Shown: one piece after another, positions 54,470-64,000 of the stretch
Position numbering within the stretch: the first letter of the stretch is position 1
Layout of the letters: every line of letters starts with the position of its first letter
From: Geosmithia putterillii
Taxonomy: Eukaryota; Ascomycota; Sordariomycetes; Hypocreales; Bionectriaceae
Direction: 5' to 3'
Assembly: GCA_900188575.1 (NCBI GenBank)
Contig: FYEU01000312.1
Span: 909,535 to 973,534, forward strand
DNA: 64,000 nt
The notes under the pieces: model-generated
Told to the model about the DNA's origin: nothing
Database searches by the model: none
The model's input: only the letters and a program-made list of their open reading frames with translations
Translations under genes and position numbers: made by a program

Positions 54470-55884
54470 AGGACGCTGGATGGCCGTTATGAGTGGGCTA
54501 TGTACATGTATGAGCTATTCGCTAACGAACAAGCAGTCAAAACCAAGACTTCTGCTAGCATCTGTGTGCCAGACAGCAGATACAGATCGAGTCGATGGCA
54601 TTTGATGGGGGGTTTGTTGTTTTCGGTACATGTAGTCCAAGCGCGAAAAGGACCACCGAGGTAACCAGAATACTCAACGGTGAGTATGACTGTCGTGCCC
54701 CAAGGGGCACCTCCTCGATCTGGCATCGCTCCTGCCCCTTGCCTGTCCCTCACCTACGAGGAGCAGACGAGGAGCAGCCTCTTCTCCTTCTAGCTAGCAT
54801 CATCATCACACATTTGCTTAGATTCGACGCACCTTGCTCTCGTGATCTGCATGTGATGCCCATCATCTTATTATCTCTTCCCCTACTGCGTGGATCCCCA
54901 CTAGCGTGGGACGCGATAATGACGGTTGGGCCAACTCTGTGCTATAGGCTGGGGGTTAACCTAACCCGTCACAGCCAGTTCCTATATAGGATGTCTAAGA
55001 CGGCTGGATGACATTGAAGTCTGGCCTAGACAAGAGGACAGATCGACACAATACACATAGATCGAACCCCCTCTAAACAATTTGGCTCCTCTAACTGCGT
55101 GACAGTAACAACTTGTGAGTATGCGATTATGGACTTTTCCTACCTATGATCCTGACAGCTTCCTGAATCACGAAAAGAACTCGTTAACACTGTCACAAGA
55201 TTTCACACTCTCTTTAAGTGGCCCTTATTCTACCTGCATTTTACTATATCCCTCGTGCAGGGCTGTGATCCTACTCAAGGTCGTCTTATATTTCTCAGTT
55301 TAACAACAGAATGGACCGCAACAGTCATTACATGTATACATGTGTTGGATAGCCACCAATTCAATATCTATCGCACCAAAGTATCCCACTGGGCTCTGGG
55401 AGGACCGACGGAGTGCCATGATTCCCCATACCTGGCACTCACGTCGTCACAAGGACCTTCCTGAACTGCCGGACGTACATGTACTTTGGGCAATTTCGTT
55501 GACCTGGTACGGAGTACATGTAGTCAATTATCCGGCACTGAGTGACACAGCATATAAGATCCGAATTTTAATAGCCAAAACATATTCCGGATGATCGGAT
55601 CAAGCGAAGGCCGGTGGAGTGTCGGTTAGCTCGGGATGCGGGGGAAGGGGGGTCAGTCGTGGGTACATCAAATGTAATGTTCAATGTCTAGGTGCCGCCC
55701 CACGGTATGCCGGTTCCTGCGCGATATGCGTCAGACCTGGCTTCACTCCGAATGCGTGTCCCGCTGCTACATGTACTAATAAGCCGCCTGTTACCACCAT
55801 CCTTATCCTTGAAAACCACAACAGGCTGGTAGGTTGCAACCAAAAACACAAAGGCGCTTCTAGATTTTATTCCCCGCAGTCCAC
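54470..55884. other. Accessory spacer rich in TACATGTA
   Basis: 1.4 kb without a supported gene. TACATGTA occurs at 54503, 54627, 55329, 55476, 55515 and 55768, and TACGGAGTA at 55508, the densest cluster in the window. Confidence 0.55.
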
Positions 55885-56366
55885 ATGAGCAACATGGCAT
55901 CTACAGAGGTATGTGAGAGAGACGAGGAGAGGAGCCGGGCGGAGAAGACACTGTTGACATTATTACCTGCCAAAAGCCGGCGCATCCACCCGACCTCGTA
56001 GGAGGAGAGCTGTCAAAAGGGCTGGTGGGTCGCACGTTCGAGTACAGTTATCCGTCTGGCATACGATATCGGATCAGTTTTAGCGGCGATACCGTCTACT
56101 TCAAGAACCTGCCCCACGGTGATACACCTGCTCGTTCAGACAAAGTCTTGAGCCTCCCGTATCGTGCGCGAGAGCTGCGGGATGAGCTCTATCTGGCGCA
56201 CTGGCTGTTGCCAGACCGCTCGGGCCACATAACCCTGGTATTTGATCTACAGAAACAGCAGGTCAATTGCGCCTCGTTGATGCCGGGGAAATTCGAATTG
56301 TTCGACACGGCTTCACTGGATGAATCTCTGACGAGTGGAGATGATGCATTGTACATGGATGTCTGA
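55885..56366 (+). CDS. Small calycin-like protein (MoaF/phenolic acid decarboxylase-like)
   Basis: Two exons, 55885-55908 (eight codons, MSNMASTE) and 55977-56366, give 137 aa. The pattern PPDLVGGELSKGLVGRTFEYSYPSG, then an antiparallel-strand series ending in YLAHWLLPDRSGHITLVFDLQKQQV, resembles the small beta-barrel of the MoaF C-terminal/phenolic acid decarboxylase group (K-x-F-x-Y-x-Y-x-x-G, then W-x-x-P-x-G-x-x-x-x-L). Active-site residues of the decarboxylase are not clearly kept, so I assign only the fold. It has no signal peptide. It lies alone in accessory DNA, 860 bases before the regulator gene. Confidence 0.6.
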
Positions 56367-57223
56367 TAGATGGCAATTGAAGATGAAAATTCGCGCTTGC
56401 TATGCCAGGATAAGAGGGAGCCCTAGTTTAACCCACCCCGGTCTCGGGCACATGGTACTTATGTCCTGTAGGGAGGCCACATACTTACGCGGCGTTGAGT
56501 ACCACTACACATCAAACATGTATGTCACCCACTCAATCGTTCTTCACGGAAGGTGCCTGTGGATTAGGAAGAAGCAATGTAATACCCAGCGGCATCGCAG
56601 CACGGGCTTGTACTTGTACCTTAGCTACGTATCAGTGCGCACCGTACTCCGTACCAACTACGGAGTACGGTTCGACAAGTGCCGAGTGGCTTGGAAATTG
56701 GAGAACCCAGACCCGCATGCCTGCACCCTATTATCCGGTAGAAGCGGCGTAGTTAGCTTCTGTTTTTAACACGCTGCTGATATAATAACAGTGCTCGGCA
56801 GTTCCTATGCGCCTTGTATTATGTACCCGACTCTGCTGTTTCCCGGAGATCCTGTATTAGTGCAGCGTGCCAAGACACGGCTGGGTACTAACAAGTCAAG
56901 CCACTGCCCTTACGACAACAGAGATCTTGGCCGTACGGGTAGTAGCGCGAGCTTAAAGGTACTCGGTACATGTACGTTAAAGGCGGGGAAACGAGGAGAA
57001 GATTCATTGAAGAGGTACGTAAGCGGCCCACCTGCTCAGGGGAGGCGACGGTACGGAGTATACTTATATGTATGTACTCCGTATATATGTATACAGGTAA
57101 GTCTGGAAGGATGCAGTTCCCCAAACATGATTGTTTTGTTGACGTTGGCAGGATCTTTCAGCGTCAAGTCATGGATGGCAAATCTCACTGGCCTCTATTT
57201 CCTCCCTCTCAGATGAAGCCGAC
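56367..57223. promoter_or_regulatory. Upstream region of the C2H2/Zn2Cys6 regulator gene
   Basis: 857 bases with no gene. It carries the 13-bp inverted repeat at 56641-56671, TACATGTA at 56967 and inverted TACGGAGTA words at 57052 and 57075, the latter pair within 175 bases of the regulator start codon. Confidence 0.5.
56641..56671. repeat. 13-bp perfect inverted repeat built from TACGGAGTA words
   Basis: Arms 56641-56653 (ACCGTACTCCGTA) and 56659-56671 (TACGGAGTACGGT) are exact reverse complements with a five-base loop. It could form a hairpin or bind a dimeric protein. Confidence 0.9.
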
Positions 57224-60200
57224 ATGTCTCGAAACTCGGACGCCGACGCCGACGCCGACGCCGATGCGAGCGTTGGTGACGGTGCAGCTCCGATTATTTG
57301 CCCCGTCTGCAGCGATGATTTCAGTCGGCAGGATCATCTCAAACGACATTTGCGTACCCATGACCCCATGGAGTCCTTCCCATGTCAGTATTGCGGGAAG
57401 CTCTTCAACCGTAGGTAAGTGAAGGCGCAGCGTCACCTCTCGCCCCAGCTCCTGCTTTGCCTCCCCCCGCACTGACCTGCGGCGTGGGATCGGAAGCTAA
57501 CCTCTGGCCGCCCTCCCCCCCTTCCTTCTATGTAATAGGGATAGCTTGATACGACATGAACGTGGGCACCGAGAGAACGCAACTGCCGAAGGATATCGTA
57601 CCATCTTCTCCAGGATATCACGGGCCTGCACAAACTGTTCCAAATCCAAGGTCCGCTGTGATGGCATGTCGCCCTGCGGATACTGCTCCTCAAGACAGCT
57701 GGAGTGTTATCGAAATGCGCACCAGCGGAGGAGACAACGGAAGATGCCCACACAGGAGAACAGCGTCGACACGGTGAATCCGACTAGGACGCCGTTGGCT
57801 CACGATGCCAGCCCGAACCAGGGACAAGAGCACCACCGCCAGCAGCAGCAGAACCAGCAGCAGAACCAACAACAACAAAAACAACGACAACGGCAGCAGC
57901 AGCAGCAGCAGCAGCAGCAGGCACAATGCGGCCAGCAACGTGGGGGCTCGGGCACGGAAACACGGACCAGCGCTGCCTTGATTACACCAAGGTCGTCGCA
58001 TACAGGGACTCGAAGTACAGCTTTGGGCCCTGCAGCAGAAGTCGCTTCGCAACCGGATCAAGCGGCGGCTCAAGGCGCTAACAACCCTACCTCAACCCTT
58101 GGCACGAATTTCGACGCCGACAATTCATTCCTGACACCGCAGGAATGGGACTTTCAGTTCAACATCACAGAGTGGATGGACTGGGATCCGGATGAATTCT
58201 ATCTGCCCGGTACTCCAGGTGCTCCATTCGCCGACGCAACATCCGCACCCAAGGGTGCAAACCTCCGAGGAGCTCCTACCGCCCCCAACCAAGGCTCGGA
58301 GCGCAGGAAATCAGCATCGGCCATTACAGCGTCGCCGGTATATATCCACAACACGGCCAACGAGGTTCTGAACTCTCACTCGGCATGCGCCAACGACACT
58401 GGAAGGGATGTCCCGGTACCGGTAGATCCATCCTGCGGCGTGTCGGTCCATGTCGGGTCGAGAAAATCACTGGCCTCATTCCCCAACCTGGATGCCACCG
58501 AGCGAGAAGTTCTATCCGCCGAGAACTTTGGACATACCCCTCACATATCATTGACAACGTACTCCACCCTGTTCGAGAGGTGTAAGAGCATATGCGATCT
58601 CCAGGGCTTGTCTGATGAGCTGTGCCTCCGTTTCTTTCCGCCGTGTACCGAGTTTGGCGTCTTCGTCCAACTATATTTCGAGTACTTTGACAAATTATTC
58701 CCCATGGTCCACCGGCCGACATTTGACCCTGCGGATAGCCACTGGCTCGAGCTGTTGGCATTGGCAACTATCGGTTGCAAATACTCCAAATCAGCTGCTG
58801 CCAGAGAATGTTCCCGGGCATTGTCTGAGGTACTGCGCTTATCTGTCATTCATATTGTAAGTCTTCCGCTGCGTCCGGTGAGATTCTTTTCTGATTATGT
58901 CCTCTGCTCAACCCCAGATCGAGATTGAGAAGTTGGATGTGCATAGCATGTACATCACCCGAGCCATGATCCTGGACGTAGTGGGCGCCGTCTACAGTGG
59001 CGAAAAGCGCCTCATCGAATTGGGGTTAACGATACTCAATGCCGTCTTGCTGCAATGTCGGCGCAATGGCTATATAAAGGCTGAAAGTCCCGCCACAGAA
59101 CTGTACACCATCTCCGACAATCACACACCGGAAAGTGCGTGGGCAGCGTGGATCCACGAGGAAACCTGCCGAAGGATAGGATATAGCGCATGGGTAAACG
59201 CCCCTGTACTACTTGACCTGATTCCCAAAAGGGAGAGATTCTGACTTTTACTTCTTCCTTCTCGTCCAGATCCTACAATGCCAGTTGGCCCTCAACTTTG
59301 ATATACCTTCGAACATGAGGATAAACGAATTGCTTAGGCCGTTGCCTTGCGCGGAGGATACATGGGAAGCATCCGATCCTTGCGTATGGCGTTCACGACG
59401 CCTGGAACACGGATCAGACCTTGAAGAATTGAACCTCAGCGCGACTTTGGCCAGGATCATGCAGAACGAGCCGATCCCATCACACATTGGAGGATTCGGA
59501 CGACTTACCATGGCTCACGCCATCTACCAGACGACGTTTGATCTGCGGTCATCTCTGTCCAACACACTTCTCGCGGGCCTGGTTGGACAGAACCCAGCAG
59601 ATATGACTCTCTTGAACAGGTGGCAGCGCAGAGCGGTACAGCTTCTTGAATTTCTCACCCCACCGGAGCCGAAGGGGGCGAATCACGTCGCGCTTCTGCA
59701 CCACAGCTCGAGTTGGTGCTTGCAGTCGAATTTTGTCACGACGATCCATCATGTCCTCCTCCTGAACTTTACCCCCATCGGAGACGTATTCCTGTTCGTA
59801 TCCCCCCGCGCCAACCCCGACGACAAGATGCGAGCGAAGGAAAACCTCCTGGAATGGGTGTCTCTCGATGAAGGCCGTGATGCCAGACGGGCTGTTGTTA
59901 GTGCCTGCATCATCTTCACCACGGTTCGTGTCAGACCAAGTCGGAGCTTCCACGAGTCCATACCCTTCCTCATGGCCACCCTCACAATATGGTGCTACAA
60001 CCGCCTGGCCCCCATGGTCTTCCAGGGTATAGCTAAGTCCCCGGACTGCGTGCAGCCTACACTGCGCCTTGATCAGGAACGAATGGTTGGTGATGATAGG
60101 TCGTGGATTGAGGAGGAAGCGGGAACATTCCGGGGATTTCTGACAGACGTCGGAAATGTGCACGACTGCAATGCTGGAAAACGCCTGTTGAGTGTCGCCC

Positions 60201-60289
60201 ACCATGCTCTTTCGTCCATGCAGTCATGGGGCACTAGCTGTGGTTTCGCCAATCTGATCAAGGTGTTGTTGGATACTCATTATCCTTGA
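57224..60289 (+). CDS. Transcription factor with two C2H2 fingers and a Zn2Cys6 cluster
   Basis: Four exons, 57224-57414, 57539-58856, 58918-59193 and 59270-60289, give 934 aa. Finger 1 uses C26, C29, H42, H46; finger 2 uses C54, C57, H70, H74 and is split by intron 1. The binuclear cluster follows: C94-x2-C97-x6-C104-x5-C110-x2-C113-x6-C120, with the basic linker HQRRRQRK. A Gln-rich tract (about 160-195, CAG/CAA codons) may activate transcription or be polymorphic. The C-terminal half is the fungal-specific factor domain (FPPCTEFGVFVQLYFEYFDKLFPMVHRPTF, then EETCRRIGYSAW joined by intron 3 to ILQCQLALNFDIPSN). An Asp-Ala repeat opens the protein. This triple-zinc layout is typical of pathway-specific regulators in filamentous fungi. 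It probably controls the two enzymes that follow. Confidence 0.92.
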
Positions 60290-60485
60290 CATTTATGGGT
60301 ATGTTTAAGTCATGAACACGTAGCGGTCAGAGCATTGGATAATGAATGGGTGGGGTGTTTAATGAAGAAGGGAAATTATGAACCAACATGAGTCGACTCA
60401 GTCATGAAATGTAGCTATGTATAGAGCAGGGAAACCAGAAAAGGAAAAGAAAGAAAACCAAATTTGTCCTCTGTCATTCTAGGCA

Positions 60486-61569
60486 TCACTCCATTTCATT
60501 TGCAAGCTGTTCTAGATCTATGGGGTTCACAGGGCTGCGGTTCCAGGCTGCAAAGTCCATTGCCATCTGGGCAACTTTCTTGACGTATTCGGGTCGGTTG
60601 CCCGTGCCGATAGATGCCTTGAAATGGCTCCTCGACTGCCTTGTTGCGCCGCTGGCGATGATTGCCGTGGCCAAAATGAGCTCGGTCTGGCGTGCGAGGA
60701 GGCCGGACTTGAGAGTTCCGCCGACATTGTATCCCCAGACGAGAACGGCGATTCCTTTGCCTATTCCAACGTTCAATGGTTGGTCAGAACCTCACAGTCA
60801 TGATGCAGGTGGAAAAATAGCGGGGGAGATCGGTCCTTCAGCACTTACGCATCTCGGGAAAGCCCAAGGATAGGAGGTCGCGAACCTCACTGTTGTTAAC
60901 CCCGCGATACGTGTTCTCAACAACATTCTTGCCCTCAGCAAGCAGAGTGTCACTCTCAATCGGGCCCCTGGAAAAGAGAATATGTCAGTCCAGCGCATTC
61001 CTCTCTTATATCGACTCTGTCCCATAATCGGAAATAATCATTCTCGCTGGCTGACTGACCGGAATGATTCCTGCGCGATGTCCTCCAGGCCCTTGCGCTG
61101 CAGCACATTGACAACTCCGAGGCAGGGTGGAACCACCCACGGGATGCCAACAAAGGCATAGATGGCCATGACCGACTCTCGTATTTGGAAGAATATGGCC
61201 TTGATCACTTCCTTGTCTTGCTCTCGATCAACTGCTTCTTCGAAAAGCTTTGGGACAAAGTCGCCACGGTGGGCGCCGATGAACATGGACGTCTAATGTT
61301 GTTTTTTTTTCCCAAGGGGAAGGGAGTCAGTGATGTCGCTCACTTCTAAGCCGTGCTTGCGTAACAACAAGGAAACAGCACACGTCGAGGAGTAGAGAGG
61401 GGATCCCCTATACCAAAATGCCATAGCTCAAGTATTTGAACTCGTCTGCATCGAGCGCAAGAAGCTCATTGCGCAGTTTAGAGACAAGGTCCGCTGAATA
61501 GGGCGGTGCCCCAACCTGGATGTTGGTTGAGACGTATTTGTCCTCAAAATCGACTTGTGTTGCCGCCAT
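60486..61569 (-). CDS. Carboxymuconolactone decarboxylase/AhpD-like family protein
   Basis: Four exons, 61414-61569, 61060-61292, 60849-60967 and 60486-60760, give 260 aa; all joins are in frame. The all-helical body with ESVMAIYAFVGIPWVVPPCLGVVNVL and, near the end, ELILATAIIASGATRQSRSHFKASIGTGN resembles the CMD/AhpD fold. The CxxC redox pair of AhpD peroxidases is not present, so peroxidase activity is unlikely and a decarboxylase/lactonase-like or purely structural role is possible. Fungal aromatic and polyketide clusters often include such proteins. It is convergent with the regulator gene and divergent from the monooxygenase gene. Confidence 0.72.
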
Positions 61570-62017
61570 CGCGTGCTCGCTCGAGATCAGTTTAAAGGAG
61601 ATATTGAGTTGCAGACTCTGAATACGCTGCTTCATGCCAAGTTTGTATTTATCCGGGAGGAACAGCTAGTTGCCTATTACGTGTAGACCCTTCAACATAT
61701 CCTGAGCCTGACAACAGGGTGCCACCAAAGGGGGGGCTCTCAGAAGACGGGCATGGTCATCACCTCGGGATGCGGAGGATCCAGCCTAACCGGCGGTGGG
61801 GATATCTCACACTAATGGTATGGAGTCTCCCCTCCTCCTCCTCCCGAAAACCAGTAACAAACAGACGGGTTACTAATGCCGTTTTGACATGAAAGACAAA
61901 GACAAGCTCAATTCAGAAAGTAGGCAGCTGTAATCATCCTTGAATTCGGAGTTGCCACTTCCATTACATGTACTTTGCTATCAATTGTTTACAAGCCATA
62001 TCTCTCCCAGTTCTACC
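61570..62017. promoter_or_regulatory. Bidirectional promoter of CMD protein and FAD monooxygenase
   Basis: 448 bases between divergent start codons. It contains CGG at 61773-61775 and CCG at 61790-61792, a CGG-N14-CCG arrangement that a Zn2Cys6 dimer could bind, and TACATGTA at 61965. Such triplets are common by chance, so this is only a candidate. Confidence 0.4.
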
Positions 62018-63679
62018 ATGGAGCTCCCTCGACCCCGCATGCAAGTACTCATAATTGGGTGTGGGCCAGTTGGCTTATACGCCGCCTACCTTATGGGAAG
62101 ACGTGGGATCCAAACACTGATTGTCGACAAACACCGCACACGCCGGGGCCAGCCAAAGGCACACGCTCTCAATCCTCGAACGCTGGAGATATTTCGGCAG
62201 ACTTTTTTGGATGTCGGACACGTTCGGCAGCTAGGCGCGGACCCGAAAACCGTCGACGTTGTTCGTTTTGTTGAAAACTTCCATGGCATGGAGTACGGCC
62301 AGCTCAATTACGAGCGACAATTCGACGATGTTAAGAACCTGACTCCTGAGCCGCTGGCCAACGTAGCCCAGCCCGCGGTGGAGGAATACCTGCGGTCCGA
62401 GGTAGTCAAACTGCCGAGTGTTGTCATCAAGCTTGGGGTAGAATGGCTCGAGTGTGAGAAGGCCGACAGCGAGACGGTCAGGTCAACACTGCTGGATCGA
62501 GAGACAAGTACCAAGCTCGCTGTGCACTCCAACTTTGTCCTTGCGTGCGACGGAGGACATTCTATGGCCCGTCGGAAACTCCACATCGGTTTCGACCCTG
62601 TTGATGGGGGCAAGGCTGCGGAGAAGCACCATGTCAGCATCCACTTTCGCGCAGATCTCCCCGACAAACAGAGCGGCATCCTCTTCTTCAACATGCAGCC
62701 CCACGGCGTGCGTGCATTCATCCGATATGGAGTCCGAGACTGGGTGTATGTCAGACGCTTCAACCCTGAGGTGCAGTCCGCATCTTGGTTCGACACGGAG
62801 GCCTGCTATTCCATGATCCATGATGCACTCGGGAGAGAGGAGCCCCTGGAAGTGGTCAACACTACGATTTGGCAATCGTCAACCAAGGTGGCCACTGAGT
62901 ATCGATCCAGCCAAGTCCCCAGGGTGTTTCTCGCAGGAGACGCAGCCCACACCTTTCCGCCAACTGGGGGCCTGGGTGTCAATACGGGGTTCGGGGACGT
63001 GCACAACCTCGCCTGGAAGATCTATGCCGTCCTGGATGGCGTGGCCTCGGACGCACTCCTGGAAACCTACGAAGCCGAAAGAAGGCCCGTGGCCCAGCGG
63101 AACGCCCGCCAGAGTGCCGTCAACGAGGACAACATGGACAGGCTCGGCTCCACCATCAACCCATCCGGCGCCCCGGAGAGTCAGGCGGAGAAATGGGCCG
63201 ACCCCGAGTACCGAGCCAAGATTGCCGACGCCATTCGCCTCAATGCCCCTCATTTCGACTCACTCGACCTTCAACTCGGCTACGTCTATGGCCAGGGCAC
63301 CAACGCCGAGAAGAGCGTCTCTGACTTCACCCAGTCCTTTGCGAGCGGGGCTCGCCTGCCGCATGTCTACCTCTCTAGTGGCGACAAGGGACTCTCGACA
63401 CTGGATATTGTTAACTTCACCAAGTTCACTTTTGTGGCGCCTACTGCAGAGCTGTGGAGCGCGGTCGAGGCGCAAATCCCATCCACCCTCAAGCCGTGGG
63501 TCTCTCCGGCTATCCTAGGCCAGCAGTTCCACGTCGACGACGACAGCTGGTGTGATCAGATGTTCGGCCGCCACCGCGACCAAATAGTGGTATTGCGTCC
63601 AGACCAACACATCGTGGGGGCATCGGGGACTGCCGGGGGGTGCTTGGCTTTGCTCAACAGGAATCTGGTGCTGATGTGA
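62018..63679 (+). CDS. FAD monooxygenase, phenol 2-monooxygenase/aromatic hydroxylase-like
   Basis: Single exon, 553 aa from the ATG at 62018 (CCATGG context); the frame opens earlier, but no ATG precedes. FAD motifs are complete: VLIIGCGPVGLYAAYL (G14, G16, G19), KAHALNPRTLEIF, VLACDGGHSMARR, and VFLAGDAAHTFPPTGGLGVNTGFGDVHNLAWK. The wording of the last motif and the C-terminal region ending HIVGASGTAGGCLALL fit the phenol hydroxylase/PheA-TfdB group, which hydroxylates phenols or polyketide rings with NADPH and O2. The thioredoxin-like C-terminal domain appears shorter than in phenol hydroxylase itself. With the CMD protein and the regulator it forms a likely aromatic-catabolism or tailoring unit; the cluster may continue beyond position 64000. 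Confidence 0.9.
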   Translation: MELPRPRMQVLIIGCGPVGLYAAYLMGRRGIQTLIVDKHRTRRGQPKAHALNPRTLEIFRQTFLDVGHVRQLGADPKTVDVVRFVENFHGMEYGQLNYERQFDDVKNLTPEPLANVAQPAVEEYLRSEVVKLPSVVIKLGVEWLECEKADSETVRSTLLDRETSTKLAVHSNFVLACDGGHSMARRKLHIGFDPVDGGKAAEKHHVSIHFRADLPDKQSGILFFNMQPHGVRAFIRYGVRDWVYVRRFNPEVQSASWFDTEACYSMIHDALGREEPLEVVNTTIWQSSTKVATEYRSSQVPRVFLAGDAAHTFPPTGGLGVNTGFGDVHNLAWKIYAVLDGVASDALLETYEAERRPVAQRNARQSAVNEDNMDRLGSTINPSGAPESQAEKWADPEYRAKIADAIRLNAPHFDSLDLQLGYVYGQGTNAEKSVSDFTQSFASGARLPHVYLSSGDKGLSTLDIVNFTKFTFVAPTAELWSAVEAQIPSTLKPWVSPAILGQQFHVDDDSWCDQMFGRHRDQIVVLRPDQHIVGASGTAGGCLALLNRNLVLM

Positions 63680-64000
63680 GAAGATGATGTGGTGTTTGTT
63701 GAACAGAACCAAAATGAGATTTATGTACATGTTGTGCAGTTTTGTAAAACGCCTCTATCGCACTCAGCACTCAGCATATTCATATTCATCCACTCGGAAT
63801 AGTCAAGAACAGCCGTTCAAAAGTGATTAATCCTAATGCTGGGCGCATCCTTCTTGCGCGGATCAATCTCGAAGTCGCTTCAATGTTCCATCCACTCGGC
63901 ATCGACGGCCACATGGGCTTCTTGCTTCGGCCCCGCCGGACACAGACAGCTGGTTACATGTATGTACCGCTGCACCGACTGGTACTTGGGCCCACGGCAT
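63680..64000. other. 3' end and window edge
   Basis: 321 bases with no gene; TACATGTA at 63955. The sequence ends before the next gene is reached. Confidence 0.5.

Larger units (their letters stand above)
52450..54607 (+). repeat. Tandem segmental duplication, two units of about 1.13 kb
   Basis: Unit 1 (about 52450-53475) and unit 2 (about 53586-54607) share promoter, coding and 3' sequence. A 21-base block containing CCACCCGCGCCTCTGAC is identical at 52519-52539 and 53653-53673. Shared words follow in the same order: CGACGCCGTA, ACACGC-GTCCAACAC, GGTTGAA, CGACAAGGG-ATACC before the start codon, and CATCTGTG with GCAGATACAG after the stop codon. The offset is about 1128-1136 throughout. The coding parts have diverged more than these blocks suggest for a very recent copy. 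Confidence 0.85.

Noticed and set aside
1..64000. tRNA genes, CRISPR arrays, RIP-mutated transposons
   Set aside because: I saw no clear T-loop plus acceptor pairing, no spaced direct repeats, and no AT-rich transposon remnants; tRNAscan and RepeatMasker would settle this.

Overview
The window is nuclear DNA of a filamentous ascomycete (Pezizomycotina; I would guess Sordariomycetes, perhaps Hypocreales, by inference only). The protein-coding genes have short 50-150 nt spliceosomal introns with GTRNGT donors, CTNAC-type branch sites and YAG acceptors. Coding sequence is GC-rich with C/G-ending codons. The gene content is typical of moulds: Zn2Cys6 regulator, secreted GH15 and GH64 enzymes, NCS1 and APC permeases, DUF8004, dynactin p62. 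I found no rRNA, tRNA, CRISPR, bacterial operon or intact transposon.

Layout. 0.7-6.9 kb: GH15 glucoamylase without a starch-binding domain, a zinc-free MDR oxidoreductase with a 20-nt exon, a CofD/YvcK-like protein and a small membrane protein. 8.6-10.2 kb: a non-secreted trypsin-fold protein beside a 3.6-kb gene-free stretch. 13.8-24.5 kb: secreted GH64 glucanase, DUF924 protein, APC permease, EXPERA-like membrane protein and a DUF8004 protein. 24.5-28.4 kb: gene-free. 28.4-37.2 kb: a probable nitrogen-scavenging group of four genes. These are a 2-oxoglutarate dioxygenase divergent from an NCS1 permease, a fusion of an isochorismatase-like hydrolase to an allophanate hydrolase, and a PRISE-type reductase. 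Paired inverted GATAAG sites lie in both promoter regions of this group. 37.6-43.1 kb: single-pass membrane protein, pseudokinase-like protein, FAD monooxygenase and an orphan protein. 43.5-50.1 kb: a compact housekeeping block (dynactin p62, ribosomal protein eS7, twinfilin, mitochondrial succinate/fumarate carrier). 50.1-57.2 kb: sparse accessory DNA with a tandem duplication of a four-helix membrane protein gene and its promoter, plus a small calycin-like gene. 57.2-63.7 kb: a regulator with two C2H2 fingers and a Zn2Cys6 cluster, a CMD-family protein and an aromatic-ring FAD monooxygenase, which looks like a catabolic or secondary-metabolism cluster that may continue rightward.

How the genes may work together. 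The strongest candidate for an undescribed system is 28.4-37.2 kb: uptake of a small N-rich heterocycle or ureide, possible oxidation, then two successive hydrolyses within one polypeptide (biuret or ureido compound to allophanate, then to ammonia and CO2). The second is a dense family of short palindromic words (TACGGAGTA and TACATGTA) found only in non-coding DNA and absent from the housekeeping block.
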